Assembly (NCBI GenBank): GCA_964420605.1
Contig: CAYQUC010000019.1
Location: forward strand, 1 to 48,848
DNA length: 48,848 nucleotides
Origin: CAYQUC01 sp964420605
GTDB taxonomy: Bacteria; Pseudomonadota; Gammaproteobacteria; UBA6429; Thiohalophilaceae
Direction of reading: 5' to 3'
How positions within the stretch are numbered: the first letter of the stretch is position 1; each line of letters starts with the position of its first letter. The translations under genes and the position numbers were made by a program. The notes under the pieces are model-generated. The model searched no databases and had not been told where the DNA came from. It saw only the letters and a list, made by a program, of their open reading frames with translations. Shown here in pieces: positions 16,602 through 26,700 of this stretch.

Positions 16602-18425
16602 ATGAATTCAAAACCAAAAAAGAAAAATCCACAAGCAAAAATTAAAACACAAAATAGCCATCAACAGGAACAAAAATTAACGCTAAAACAAGTGATGGAC
16701 ATGTTGCTTGAAGATGAGCGGATTACTCAAGTTGAATATGATTCTGTTATTTTTCCTGCTCGAAGTGCCACCACATTGGACATTCATCCAATTGTTTTAA
16801 TCTCGCAACAACAATGGATTGACGCATCGGATAAAGCACAATTGCTTGATGCTACTCGTTTAAGTGAATGGTTAGCAACTCGTATAGAACTTCCATACTA
16901 CCATATTGATCCATTGAAAATTGACACAACATCAGTTACTCAAGTTATATCACAGGCCTATGCCAATAGTTATAAAATATTACCTGTGCAAGTTACTAAA
17001 GAAAAAATTGTTGTGGTCGTTTCTGAGCCTTACATAACCGCTTGGGAAGTTGAGTTGCGTCATGTCACCGGTGGTTTAGAAATAGAACGGGTTTTTTCAA
17101 ACCCAGTAGACGTATCTCGCTATATAGAAGAATTTTATAAACTGAGTAATTCAATTCGAAGTGCATCAGAAAATAATAATAATGCAATTTCAGGTATAGC
17201 TAATTTAGAGCAGCTAGTAGAACTGGGTAAAACTGGAACGCTTGATGCAAATGATCAACATGTAGTACACGTGGTTGATTGGTTATTGCAATATGCATTT
17301 GAACAACGCGCAAGTGATATCCATATGGAGCCACGGCGTGAAATTGCAAATATTCGATTTAGAATTGATGGCCTTTTACATTTAGTTTACGAAATGCCAA
17401 TGGCCGTAATGAATGCAGTAGCAAGTCGAATAAAAGTGTTAGGCCGGATGGATATAGTCGAAAAAAGAAGGCCACAGGACGGTCGAATTAAAATGAAATT
17501 ACCCGATGGTAAGGAAGTTGAATTACGTCTTTCAACAATGCCTACCGCATTTGGTGAAAAATTTGTCATGCGAATTTTTAATCCTGATGTATTAAATAAA
17601 GATTTTACTGCTATGGGATTCAGTGAAAAAGATATAGTTACCTGGAATGATATGGTGACACAGCCCCACGGAATTATTTTAGTAACTGGACCTACAGGTT
17701 CCGGTAAAACCACAACGCTTTATTCAACACTACGACAACTAGCCAGCCCCGACATTAATGTTTGTACGGTCGAAGATCCAATAGAAAATGTTGTCGATGA
17801 ATTTAATCAAATGCAAACGCAGCATAATATTGGATTGGACTTTGCATCAGGAATTAGAACTTTATTAAGGCAAGATCCTGATATTATTATGATCGGTGAA
17901 ATCCGGGATAAAGAAACCGCCGAAATGGCCATTCAATCAGCATTAACGGGACATTTAGTATTATCAACGTTGCATACTAATGATTCGGCAGCAGCAATTC
18001 CACGATTACGTGAAATCGGTATTCCCGCTTATCTTATTAATGCAACATTAATTGGTGTAATGGCGCAACGTTTAATTAGAACGCTCTGTCCTAAATGCAA
18101 ACAACCAACAGAAGTTGATAAAGCCTTGTGGCAGCGCTTAACCAAGCCTTATAGCATGAGTGGTAAAGCTCATTTTTTTGAACCAGTTGGCTGTAAAGAA
18201 TGCCGATACACCGGTTTTATGGGTCGTATTGGAATTTATGAAATGTTAAAACTAAGCAATGAACTTCGTCATAAAATAACACCAACGAGTGATGCAAATC
18301 AAATTCGAGCATTAGCTTTAAAAGAAGGAAATTCTCAATTACGGATAGATGGTGCGAGAAAAGTCGCCATGGGTATTACAACAATAGACGAGGTACTAAA
18401 GGTGGTGTCATTGGCTAGCGATTAA
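16602..18425 (+). CDS. GspE/PilB-family secretion or pilus-assembly ATPase
   Basis: The 607-residue product is a hexameric type II/IV secretion ATPase. It has a Lys-rich N-terminus, a MshEN-like N-domain (about 30-170), an N2 domain (ASDIHMEP...RIDG) and Walker A GPTGSGKTT at 363-371. The Asp box, Walker B-like segment DPDIIMIGEIRD and His box LSTLHTNDS follow. A zinc tetracysteine is formed by CPKC and CKEC near 500-530. All motifs for ATP hydrolysis are intact. No pilin, secretin or inner-membrane platform genes adjoin it, so the machine it drives is unknown. ATG 16602 is chosen over the adjacent TTG 16599. A short stem (CTTAGA/TCTAAG, 18433-18449) follows the stop. Confidence 0.9.
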   Translation: MNSKPKKKNPQAKIKTQNSHQQEQKLTLKQVMDMLLEDERITQVEYDSVIFPARSATTLDIHPIVLISQQQWIDASDKAQLLDATRLSEWLATRIELPYYHIDPLKIDTTSVTQVISQAYANSYKILPVQVTKEKIVVVVSEPYITAWEVELRHVTGGLEIERVFSNPVDVSRYIEEFYKLSNSIRSASENNNNAISGIANLEQLVELGKTGTLDANDQHVVHVVDWLLQYAFEQRASDIHMEPRREIANIRFRIDGLLHLVYEMPMAVMNAVASRIKVLGRMDIVEKRRPQDGRIKMKLPDGKEVELRLSTMPTAFGEKFVMRIFNPDVLNKDFTAMGFSEKDIVTWNDMVTQPHGIILVTGPTGSGKTTTLYSTLRQLASPDINVCTVEDPIENVVDEFNQMQTQHNIGLDFASGIRTLLRQDPDIIMIGEIRDKETAEMAIQSALTGHLVLSTLHTNDSAAAIPRLREIGIPAYLINATLIGVMAQRLIRTLCPKCKQPTEVDKALWQRLTKPYSMSGKAHFFEPVGCKECRYTGFMGRIGIYEMLKLSNELRHKITPTSDANQIRALALKEGNSQLRIDGARKVAMGITTIDEVLKVVSLASD

Positions 18426-18471
18426 TGTCATTCTTAGATTAATTCTAAGTAAATAGTTTTAAAAATATCAT

Positions 18472-18489
18472 TACTTTGTTCGTCCTATA
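18472..18489 (+). promoter_or_regulatory. copy 1 of a shared 18-base upstream motif, candidate alternative-sigma promoter
   Basis: TACTTTGTTCGTCCTATA lies 30 bases before the beta-propeller lipoprotein gene. It matches 17 of 18 bases at 21701-21718, which is 42 bases before the anti-sigma-like gene. CGTC is a common -10 element of ECF sigma factors. The upstream -35 region is not obviously conserved between the two copies, so the exact promoter architecture is unclear. Confidence 0.6.
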
Positions 18490-18519
18490 GGTATATTAAT
18501 TCAACTGGGAACGATAATA

Positions 18520-20664
18520 ATGAATATTTTTACAACGAATAATCAGCTAGCGGGGGCTAGCATCCGAATTTTTTTGATGCGGTTAATATCTTTTATACTC
18601 ATAGCTGTTTTTTTAAATGCCTGTAGTAATAGTGGCGGTAGTGATGTCAACACTGGCACCGCGACAGGCGGATCGGGAACTGGTGGCAGTTCGGTAAATT
18701 CTGGAGGTGATCAAGCCGTTATCGAAGGAACTCTAGTTACTTTAATCGGCACTAGCACGGGTTCAGGCGTTAAAAAATGGTCTCAAGATACCGGTCCAAA
18801 AGTGGTGTTTGACGATCGCGGTACTGGTCAAATAACATTTACAGCACCTCAAGTTGATACACCAACGGTACTGTCATTTACTTTCTCTCTTATCGATGTT
18901 AATTCTGTTGTAACCGATAGTGTTGACATAACCGTAATGAATAGCACGGCCAGTAACACTTTCATGTTATCACCACGTTCGATTGTAGTAGATGCTATTA
19001 ATAATCGCGCGTTTGTAGGTGATATTGGTTTAAATACCATTTATAAAATTGATCTGGCCAATGGCAATCGTAGTGTATTATCGAATATACGTGTACCGAA
19101 TTCAGTTAACCCATTTAAGTCAGTTAAATCGATGACATTGGATTTAGCGAGTAACCGCTTGTTATTGATTTCAAGTGGTGCAGTGTTAGCCGTTGATTTG
19201 GATAGCGGAGCGCGTAGCATCATAGCACCAAATTCTAGACCTTATGCACAAAGTTCAAATAGTTTAGTATTGGATAAAATTAATAACCGAATATTAACCA
19301 TTGATCGTGGTGTCGATGCACTTATCGCCATTGACTTAAGTAGTGGTCTGCGAACTATTATTTCTGACGCAACAACACCAAACACGTTAAATGTTTTGAA
19401 TAATGTGTCTGCATTAGCGATTGATCGTGCTAATAATAGAGTCATAGTAACAAGTAGTCTTCGCAAAAAAATTACTGCCGTGGATCTTGCTACTGGAGTT
19501 AGAACTACGTTATCAAACAATATAATACCCGACAGTAATAATTTGTTCGGTCGACTTGAATCAATAGTCATTGATGCAGCAAATAATCGTGCTTTAGTCG
19601 CAGGAAAAAGCATTATAGCTGTGGATTTATTAACGGGCGTTAGAACCGTTATTTATGATAAGAATAACCCGGATACATTACGTAAGTTTTTTGAAATAGA
19701 TGGCTTAGCCTTAGATTTAAATAATAACAGAATACTAGCGACCTATGGTGAATCGAATTCAATAATTGCTATCAATTTAAATACGGGCATTGGAACGGTG
19801 TTATCGGCAAGTAGTTTTCCAGATAAAACTAATTTATTTTATGGTGGCGGATCAATAGTAACTGATAACCTTAATAACAGTTTGTTGGTTTCAGATGGTA
19901 GTGCTAGCACACCACGTACTATGGCAGTTAATCTCAATACTGGCACTCGCAGTATTTTATTTACTGAAAAATTGTCTGCGATGACCATGGATATAATGAA
20001 TAATCGTGTTTTAGGTGTTGCCTTTGAAGGTTTAGTTGCAATTGATTTGACATCAGGATTAAAAACATTATTATCACCACGCGATCAACAATTTTTGAGT
20101 ATTGTCGATATGACCTTAGACAGCACTAATAATCGTGTGTTGGCCATGACATCGAGTTTTCAAACAGTGATAGCCGTTGATTTAACTACCGGAGTACGAA
20201 CACTGGTATCTAATAATACCACGCCTGATGCGATTAACCCCTTCAGCCAATCTGAAGCATTAGTGATTGATGTTGCTAATAATCGGGTGTTAACCATGGA
20301 TGCTGTTTTAGGCGTTATCATCGCAGTGGATTTAGCCAGTGGCAGTCGCACAATATTAACGCCAGGTAACCCACCGTTTGAAGATGTTATCGCTATGGTA
20401 TTGGACTCGGCAAATAACCGTTTGCTAGTAACCGATTTGGCTGCAGGTGTTATTCATGCCGTTGATTTAACGGCTGGCAAGGTTAGTACATTTTCAAGTA
20501 ACACCATTCCTTCTGATGAAATCCCATTTTCAATGCCACTCGATATCAGTTTAGATAAAACTAATAATCAAGCACTGGTTTATGACTCTGAATGGGGCGG
20601 TATTATTGCGATTGATTTAACGACGGGTAGAAGGTCGATATTATCGATTGGTATTGTTCGTTAA
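18520..20664 (+). CDS. 12-repeat beta-propeller lipoprotein
   Basis: The 714-residue product has a lipoprotein signal (hydrophobic core about 21-33, lipobox FLNAC, Cys35), a Ser/Gly linker and a beta-sandwich domain at about 63-145. Twelve repeats of about 40-50 residues follow. Each starts with a variant of a LDxxNNRxL strand, for example IVIDAANNRALV, and continues with an AVDLxTGxRTxLS strand. This is the pattern of NHL/YVTN-like beta-propellers, and twelve repeats suggest two six-bladed propellers. It is probably attached to the outer membrane and binds a protein or polysaccharide. The shared upstream motif links it to the sigma/anti-sigma genes downstream, so it is a likely regulon member. 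Confidence 0.8.
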   Translation: MNIFTTNNQLAGASIRIFLMRLISFILIAVFLNACSNSGGSDVNTGTATGGSGTGGSSVNSGGDQAVIEGTLVTLIGTSTGSGVKKWSQDTGPKVVFDDRGTGQITFTAPQVDTPTVLSFTFSLIDVNSVVTDSVDITVMNSTASNTFMLSPRSIVVDAINNRAFVGDIGLNTIYKIDLANGNRSVLSNIRVPNSVNPFKSVKSMTLDLASNRLLLISSGAVLAVDLDSGARSIIAPNSRPYAQSSNSLVLDKINNRILTIDRGVDALIAIDLSSGLRTIISDATTPNTLNVLNNVSALAIDRANNRVIVTSSLRKKITAVDLATGVRTTLSNNIIPDSNNLFGRLESIVIDAANNRALVAGKSIIAVDLLTGVRTVIYDKNNPDTLRKFFEIDGLALDLNNNRILATYGESNSIIAINLNTGIGTVLSASSFPDKTNLFYGGGSIVTDNLNNSLLVSDGSASTPRTMAVNLNTGTRSILFTEKLSAMTMDIMNNRVLGVAFEGLVAIDLTSGLKTLLSPRDQQFLSIVDMTLDSTNNRVLAMTSSFQTVIAVDLTTGVRTLVSNNTTPDAINPFSQSEALVIDVANNRVLTMDAVLGVIIAVDLASGSRTILTPGNPPFEDVIAMVLDSANNRLLVTDLAAGVIHAVDLTAGKVSTFSSNTIPSDEIPFSMPLDISLDKTNNQALVYDSEWGGIIAIDLTTGRRSILSIGIVR

Positions 20665-20698
20665 TAAACGCTGTAAACGACATTGGATGTAATAAAAT

Positions 20699-20725
20699 AA
20701 GGAGTATGTTTAATACATGCTCCTT
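20699..20725 (+). terminator. probable terminator after the propeller lipoprotein gene
   Basis: A 10-bp stem (AAGGAGTATG with CATGCTCCTT, one G-T pair, 20699-20708 and 20716-20725) with a 7-base loop is followed by only a short T-run. It separates the lipoprotein gene from the sigma-factor gene. Confidence 0.55.
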
Positions 20726-20840
20726 TACATAATAGACATCGCAGCGTTAAGTATTATTTCAGGTTTTTATGTATCTTAGTGAAAGCATTTGCTAGTATTA
20801 AATGGAATAAAATAACCTGGAATATAGTGGAGCGTTAAAA

Positions 20841-21647
20841 TTGTCAGCCAACTGGACTGATTGGAAAGTCATCTATTCCAAGTACTGGACAATACAATTC
20901 AACAGCATCGTTCGAAAACGTATGCCGTATTCTCTCGAGCTAGCAGAAAAAACCATGGACGATGTGCGTCAGGAATTAGCGATTAAACTGTGTAAAATAA
21001 AAACTGCACCACTCGCAATCAAGCCATATTTGCATGTCGCCTTTAAAAACACTCTCGAAGATTACTTGCGCAGTCAACACGGTTACCCACGTCCACCAGA
21101 ATTTATAAAACGTTTGGGAGCTGCCTATGTGCGCATACATAAATTACTGTGTATAGAACGTCGAACCATCAACGAGATTCATGCCATGTTGGATAGTCTC
21201 TATAATTATTCTCGATCATTTATCGAGAAAATTGTAAGGGAAGTTCGCGCCGGTGTGGTGAATTGTGGTGCAACGCGTGATTCAGTACCACTGGAATATG
21301 CGTTAGCTGAAGTTGAAGCAAATGCAATCAATACTGCATCGGAAAATACCCCTGAAGCTATATTAACTAATATGAATATAGAAGCGATTGTTAATACCAT
21401 TCTGAATGAGAATTATTCTAATAATCCTGAACTTAAAAGCACATTATCGCATTCTTTTTTAGCGGTATTACAAGCGTTACGCCAGTGCTTGCTTGATGAT
21501 GATGAACGGTTATTAGTCCGATTAGTTTATGCGGATGGTTATGCTATTTCTAAGGCGGCTAAAATATTAAAACTGTCAGATTCAAAGGCCCGTAAGTTAT
21601 TGAAAGATCTAATACAGCGACTGAGTCAGGTGCTAGAGAATGTGTAA
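20841..21647 (+). CDS. sigma-70-family (ECF-like) sigma factor
   Basis: GGAG lies 8 bases before TTG 20841, the only supported start. In the 268-residue product, the N-terminal part (about 1-75: YWTIQFNSIVRK, then DDVRQELAIKL) looks like sigma region 2. The C-terminal part (about 215-262: DERLLVRLVYADGYAISKAAKILKLS, then KARKLLKDLIQRL) is a helix-turn-helix typical of sigma region 4.2. The middle (about 85-200) is longer than in ordinary ECF factors (usually 170-200 residues in all), so this is an unusual extended type. The next gene encodes a membrane protein of anti-sigma design, supporting the call. A repeated promoter-like motif before that gene and before the propeller lipoprotein gene marks its likely targets. 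Confidence 0.75.
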   Translation: MSANWTDWKVIYSKYWTIQFNSIVRKRMPYSLELAEKTMDDVRQELAIKLCKIKTAPLAIKPYLHVAFKNTLEDYLRSQHGYPRPPEFIKRLGAAYVRIHKLLCIERRTINEIHAMLDSLYNYSRSFIEKIVREVRAGVVNCGATRDSVPLEYALAEVEANAINTASENTPEAILTNMNIEAIVNTILNENYSNNPELKSTLSHSFLAVLQALRQCLLDDDERLLVRLVYADGYAISKAAKILKLSDSKARKLLKDLIQRLSQVLENV

Positions 21648-21700
21648 CGTGAAAAATAAAGAAATTAAAAATAGTTTAAATATAATTAAACAAAATAGCA

Positions 21701-21718
21701 TACTTTGTTCGTCTTATA
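21701..21718 (+). promoter_or_regulatory. copy 2 of the shared 18-base motif, candidate autoregulated promoter
   Basis: TACTTTGTTCGTCTTATA differs from the copy at 18472-18489 by one base. It lies 42 bases before the anti-sigma-like gene and after the sigma gene. This would give the anti-sigma, protease and CHAT genes their own sigma-dependent promoter. Confidence 0.6.
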
Positions 21719-21760
21719 TTATAACCACTCGACATTGCCACATAAAGAGGCAGTATTGTA

Positions 21761-22438
21761 ATGAGTAATCGAGATGAGCAATTAAGTAACGGTGATGGTC
21801 TAGCCTCAGGGGATAGATTAAGCCTGCTGTTAGGGCTTATTGCAGACGATAAACCAGCCGCAGGAGCAAAGCCAGATTTGTGGGAAATTCAGGCATGGCA
21901 TTTAGGTAAATTGGATAAGCAGCGTGCAGCACAAGTTAAATCTCATGTAGCACGTGATCCAATGTGTTATCAACTGTGGAGTGATTTATTAATTGAAGAT
22001 GCAGCGCAGCAGTATTCACAAAATTCTTTGGTTGCTCAATTAAAGACAGCATGGGCTAAGTTGGTTAACATGTTATTCGATACCGGATGGCAACGACCGA
22101 TTGTTATTAGTTTGACGACGGTATTTGTAATGACCATTGGAATTCAAATTTTTATGAAGCCTGATATCAATACTGATTTTACTCCACATGTGGTACGTGG
22201 CAGTAACGGCCCAGTATACATTACACCTGATCCTGCATCAGCAGTCAAAATGCTGGTGACGCAATTAACAACTGCAGGTGCGACAGTGTTATCAGTACAG
22301 ATTAATGAACAGCAGTGGTCACTCAGAATAGAGGTGAAAACTGACAATATAGGCACCGTTCAAACGGCGCTTAAAAAATTCGGTATAGAGGTTGATAATA
22401 AACCGCCTTACCGGTTGATTGTACGAACCAAAAATTAA
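21761..22438 (+). CDS. single-pass membrane anti-sigma-factor-like protein
   Basis: The 225-residue product has a cytoplasmic helical part (WEIQAWHLGKLD at about 41-52, then HVARDPMC at 62-69) that resembles the N-terminal domain of anti-sigma factors. It lacks the classic HxxxCxxC zinc motif. One membrane segment lies at about 113-132. The periplasmic C-terminal domain (about 135-225) includes a repeat-like alpha-beta unit, VKMLVTQLTTAG...VLSVQI. Position directly after the sigma gene and the cytoplasm-membrane-periplasm layout are the main evidence. The membrane orientation suggests that a periplasmic signal releases the sigma factor. It lies 23 bases before the protease gene, in one operon. 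Confidence 0.7.
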   Translation: MSNRDEQLSNGDGLASGDRLSLLLGLIADDKPAAGAKPDLWEIQAWHLGKLDKQRAAQVKSHVARDPMCYQLWSDLLIEDAAQQYSQNSLVAQLKTAWAKLVNMLFDTGWQRPIVISLTTVFVMTIGIQIFMKPDINTDFTPHVVRGSNGPVYITPDPASAVKMLVTQLTTAGATVLSVQINEQQWSLRIEVKTDNIGTVQTALKKFGIEVDNKPPYRLIVRTKN

Positions 22439-22461
22439 GAGACATTAACGGGAGTTAATCC

Positions 22462-23694
22462 ATGAGAAGTACCTTTACAACATTAATGCAGTTTAGAACA
22501 GTTGGTATTATTATCGCTTTGACGACGGCTTTTTTTTCAGTGTCCGCCACAGCATCAGAGTTAGACGTTCCGGCTAATGCCTCAGCGCCCAGTAAACTTG
22601 AACAAGGCTTGGTGCTACCCTCGGTAGGACAGATTTTAGGACCGTTGACCGATCCTGATATCAGCCAGACATTAATGCAAGTTGAAGCCAATCCACCAAT
22701 ACGTACCCGCGGTGCTGGTGGACCGGCTTTGGAACGGTTGTTTGCAGCACGTTGTCGTTCAGTGGTTTTTATTGCTCATAAAGTTGGTAGTAAAAAGACC
22801 GATATCGCAACCGGCACGGGATCGATTGTAAGCATTGACGGACATATTTTAACAGCAGCCCACGTTGTTGCGGGTGGTAAGCGCATAGCCGTTGGTATTT
22901 TTCCGTCGTGTAAACCCGGCGCACAACCGGAATATTTCCCTGCTAAAATCGTTCGTATTGATTCAAGTGTGGATCTTGCGTTATTACTGTTAGTTAAATT
23001 ACCGTCTGACATAGCGACAATGCCACTAGGTCGATTAGACGAAGTGCGTACCGGTTCGGCTGTTGTGATGATCGGTCACCCACAAAATTTATTTATGTCT
23101 TTGAGCCAAGGCACTGTGAGTGCAATCCGACCGAATTTTAAATTTTTAAAATCTCGTGCAACGGTTATTCAAACAGATGGTGCATTAAATCCGGGTAATT
23201 CTGGTGGACCAATGTTGTCATCAAAAGGAAATTTAATTGGTGTTAATAGTTTTATACGTGGCAAAGCGAGCGCAGGATTAAATTTTGCAGTAGCAGTAAC
23301 TGATGTGAATGCATTTTTATCAGGTAAAAAAACCGCAAATAAAAAGATCAAAAAGATTAAAAAAATTAAAAAACCAGCGCAAGTAGCAAAGAATAAAAAA
23401 TGCGAACCTAAACTTTTAAAGGAATGGCGCAAAGCTAAGGCTACTTATAAAATGTTTGACTTTGGCTGTAAGGGACAGGGTAATGCAGTTTATATTAAGT
23501 ACGATGATCGCGAAAAGGGAGGATCATTTTCAATCGACAGGAATCGCGACGGAAAAATTGATTTGATTTATTTATTAAATAAAAAAAGAAATCCTTATAC
23601 CTCACTATGGGATGATGATTATGATGGATCGTATGATTTTAGAGGAGAACACAGCAGTGGTGAATTACAACCTGACAGTAAAGTACGAATTTAG
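22462..23694 (+). CDS. exported trypsin-like serine protease with Lys-rich linker and calcium-loop-like tail
   Basis: The 410-residue product has a signal peptide (about 1-32) and a chymotrypsin/DegP-type protease domain (about 93-290). The catalytic triad is His134 in TAAHVV, Asp171 in VDLALL and Ser247 in GNSGGP, and all three are intact. No PDZ domain follows. Instead there is a very Lys-rich linker (about 289-313) and a tail with two loops of calcium-binding type, DRNRDGKID (359-367) and DDDYDGSYD (384-392). The protease would act in the periplasm or outside. It is flanked by the anti-sigma gene (23 bases upstream) and the CHAT gene (58 bases downstream). It could cleave the anti-sigma protein, process the CHAT protein, or be an effector. 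Confidence 0.85.
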   Translation: MRSTFTTLMQFRTVGIIIALTTAFFSVSATASELDVPANASAPSKLEQGLVLPSVGQILGPLTDPDISQTLMQVEANPPIRTRGAGGPALERLFAARCRSVVFIAHKVGSKKTDIATGTGSIVSIDGHILTAAHVVAGGKRIAVGIFPSCKPGAQPEYFPAKIVRIDSSVDLALLLLVKLPSDIATMPLGRLDEVRTGSAVVMIGHPQNLFMSLSQGTVSAIRPNFKFLKSRATVIQTDGALNPGNSGGPMLSSKGNLIGVNSFIRGKASAGLNFAVAVTDVNAFLSGKKTANKKIKKIKKIKKPAQVAKNKKCEPKLLKEWRKAKATYKMFDFGCKGQGNAVYIKYDDREKGGSFSIDRNRDGKIDLIYLLNKKRNPYTSLWDDDYDGSYDFRGEHSSGELQPDSKVRI

Positions 23695-23752
23695 TTTTTA
23701 TTTAATCGCTGCAGTGTAATTTGTTAAATAGTATTGATAAAAGGAATACGTC

Positions 23753-26700
23753 TTGAATGGTTTTAAGGTATTAGCATGGCATTATAAAAAAATAGTTCAA
23801 CTTACTGTCGTGTTTTTTGTTGCGGTTCATTTAAATTTTTCTACTAGTGCATGGGCAGAGGAAATAGTTTTTTTGTCTTTAGTGTCAGCTAAGGATTTAC
23901 CTCTAATTGAAAAAAATAAATATACTAAAACAAAAAAAATAAAATCTAGAGCGAAATTGATAGCTGAACTTAAAGAGGCGATAAAATCATACCCTGAAAA
24001 TCATCCTGCCATAGCTCACAAGTTAAATAATCTAGGGTTAGATTACAAAAAAACAGGTGAGTTTGATAAATCTCTACCATTGTTGCTCAATGCAACAAAA
24101 ATATATAAAAAAACATTGGGCGATGAGCACAATAATACGCTCATCAGTATGAGTAATTTAGCTTTTAATTATTTTTCGTTGCGTGAATATAAAAAAGCGT
24201 TGATATTACAGCAATATATATTAGGGAAATATAGAAAAAAATTCGATAGTTATAATTTGAAAATTATCGGTGCATTAAAGAATTTGATTGCAACCCATAA
24301 GAAAATGGGTCGTTTAAATAAAGTGCTCGAACTATACCAACGTATTGTTATCATGAAGGAATTAAAGTTTGGTAAAGAGGATTATCGAATAGCAAGTAGC
24401 CTTAATAATTTGGCATTATCCTATGCGAGCATTGGCGACACTAAACAGGCGTTAGCGCTTTATAAGCGAATATTAGCAGTTTATAAAAAAAAATGGGGTA
24501 AAAATAACGCTAAAAGCATCATCGTTTTAAATAATTTGGGCAGTGTATATACTCAGATTGGAAATTATGACTTAGCTTTATCAGTATACAAACAAGCACT
24601 TAAAATTGCCGAAATGACAATCGGTGAAACTCACATTAATACCGCTACCAACTTAAACAGTCTGGCTGTTCTTTACAATATCCTCGGACAGTATGATGCT
24701 GCATTACCATTGTATCAACGTGCATTTAAAATATTTGAAAAAAAGTTAGGTCTTGATGACGAGCAAACAATTACAACCTTAAATAATTTGGCAGTACTAC
24801 AAAATAATATAGGTAATTATGAGCAGTCATTAAAATTACATCTGCAAGCCTTAGTTATTTATGAAAAAAAATATGGTAATAATGACATAAATACAGCTAT
24901 TGGTTTAAATAATTTGGCAGGAATATATTATTCGCTAGGGAAATTTGAACAAGCATTAACGTTATTTAATCGAGCATTAAAGATAGTCGAAAATCAATTA
25001 GGAAAAGAGCATATTAAAACTGCCTCGACGCTGAATAATATCGCATTACTTTATAAATCGCTTGGTAAAAAAAATAAATCGCTACCGTTGTATAAACGTG
25101 CATTGGCGATAAATTTAAAGCAGTTGGGTGAAAACCATGTTTCTACAGCAAATAGCTTGTCTAATCTTGCGGTGTTTTATGATGACATGGGTGATTATAA
25201 AAAAGCGTTACCGTTAATTAAACGAGCATTGGCTATTTATAACAAAAAAACTGGAAATACACATCCTACTGCTATTTTAAGTTTAACTCGGCTTGCTTAT
25301 ATTTATAACCACATTGGTTCATACGATATAGCACTGAAGACCTTTAACAATGCCTTGATATTAGCTCAAAACAATCCTTATACAGATGAAGTTTTATGGG
25401 TTATAGAATATGGTTTGTTTTCAGTGTACAACAGAATTGGAAAACGTAATATTGCTATTTTATGGGGTAAAGAAGCGGTAAATACTATTCAGTCATTGCG
25501 TTTGAAAATAAAAAAACAAAATTTAAAATCTGATTTTTTTAAAAATAAAAAACGTATCTATAGTAATCTTGCGGATTTATTGATATCAAAAAATCGAATT
25601 TCCGAGGCTCAAATAGTACTACAAATGCTAAAAGAAGAAGAGCTAGTTGATATTTTGAAACGATCATCTAAACAGAGCATTAGTCAAAAACGCATTATAC
25701 TTACCGGTTTGGAGAAAAAGCGTTTTACGCGTTATTTCGAACTGCGTGACCAACAGCTAACTTTAGCAGGAGAGAAAGTATCACTGCAATCCCAAGAAAA
25801 ACTAGATAATTTAACGCTTGAACAAAAAAACCGTTTGTCAGTAATAGTTAAAAAAGACTTACCGTTGATTCGTGATGCGATGTTGCTGTTCTTAAAAGAA
25901 CTACAGGAACAATCAGATCAATACACACAAGATAAAGCCTACCGTCAAAATGAGGCTGGTATTGAGTTAGTTGAGACTAATTTACAAAAAGCCATGCTCA
26001 ACGTGAAACGTAATGACGACTCATCCAAGGTTGTTGCGCTTCAATATGTGGTGACTGATAAGCGTCTGTCTATTTTGCTTAGTACTGCAGGCTCTCCTCC
26101 ATTAGCTCGGCAGGTAGAAATAGACGGTGAGGCTTTGCGACATAAAATTCTTAACTTGCGAGAATTACTCTACACGCCTGAGAGTAAGCGTGATTTTGTC
26201 AATTTAAGTTTACATGATTTATACAAAACCTTGATTGTGCCTATAGAAGCCGATTTAAAAAAACTCAAAGCGGATACGTTAATTTTGGTGTTAAATGATG
26301 TCTTGCGCTATGTGCCGTTTTCTGCATTGTATGACGGCTCTCGCTATTTAATTCAAGATTACACGTTAGCATTGTTTAATGAAGCCGTAAAAAAAGATTT
26401 TGGCAGTCCTCTGGCAGAAAATTGGCGATTAGCTGCAATGGGATTAACGCGCGCGGTTGAACAATTTCCAGCATTGACTAATGTGCGTGATGAATTGCAA
26501 GCAGTGACCAAAAAATCTGGCTTAAATGGTACGATGTATCTTGATGATGAATTTACTCGACAGGTGTTTACCTCCAGCTTAACTAAAAATTTCAATGTGT
26601 TACACGTGGCAAGTCATTTTGAATTTGTCGCGGGTCGCGCGGATGTATCACGGTTGTTTTTAGGTGATCGTAGTTCGCTTTACTTAGCGGACATTGTTCG

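Noticed and set aside
18540..18562. GCTAGC repeat hairpin near the start of the propeller lipoprotein gene
   Set aside because: It lies inside the coding frame and encodes part of the signal region; nothing suggests a separate regulatory role.
19041..20351. Several minus-strand frames inside the propeller lipoprotein gene
   Set aside because: They arise from the repeated codon pattern of the real gene; composition is unnatural and there are no ribosome sites.
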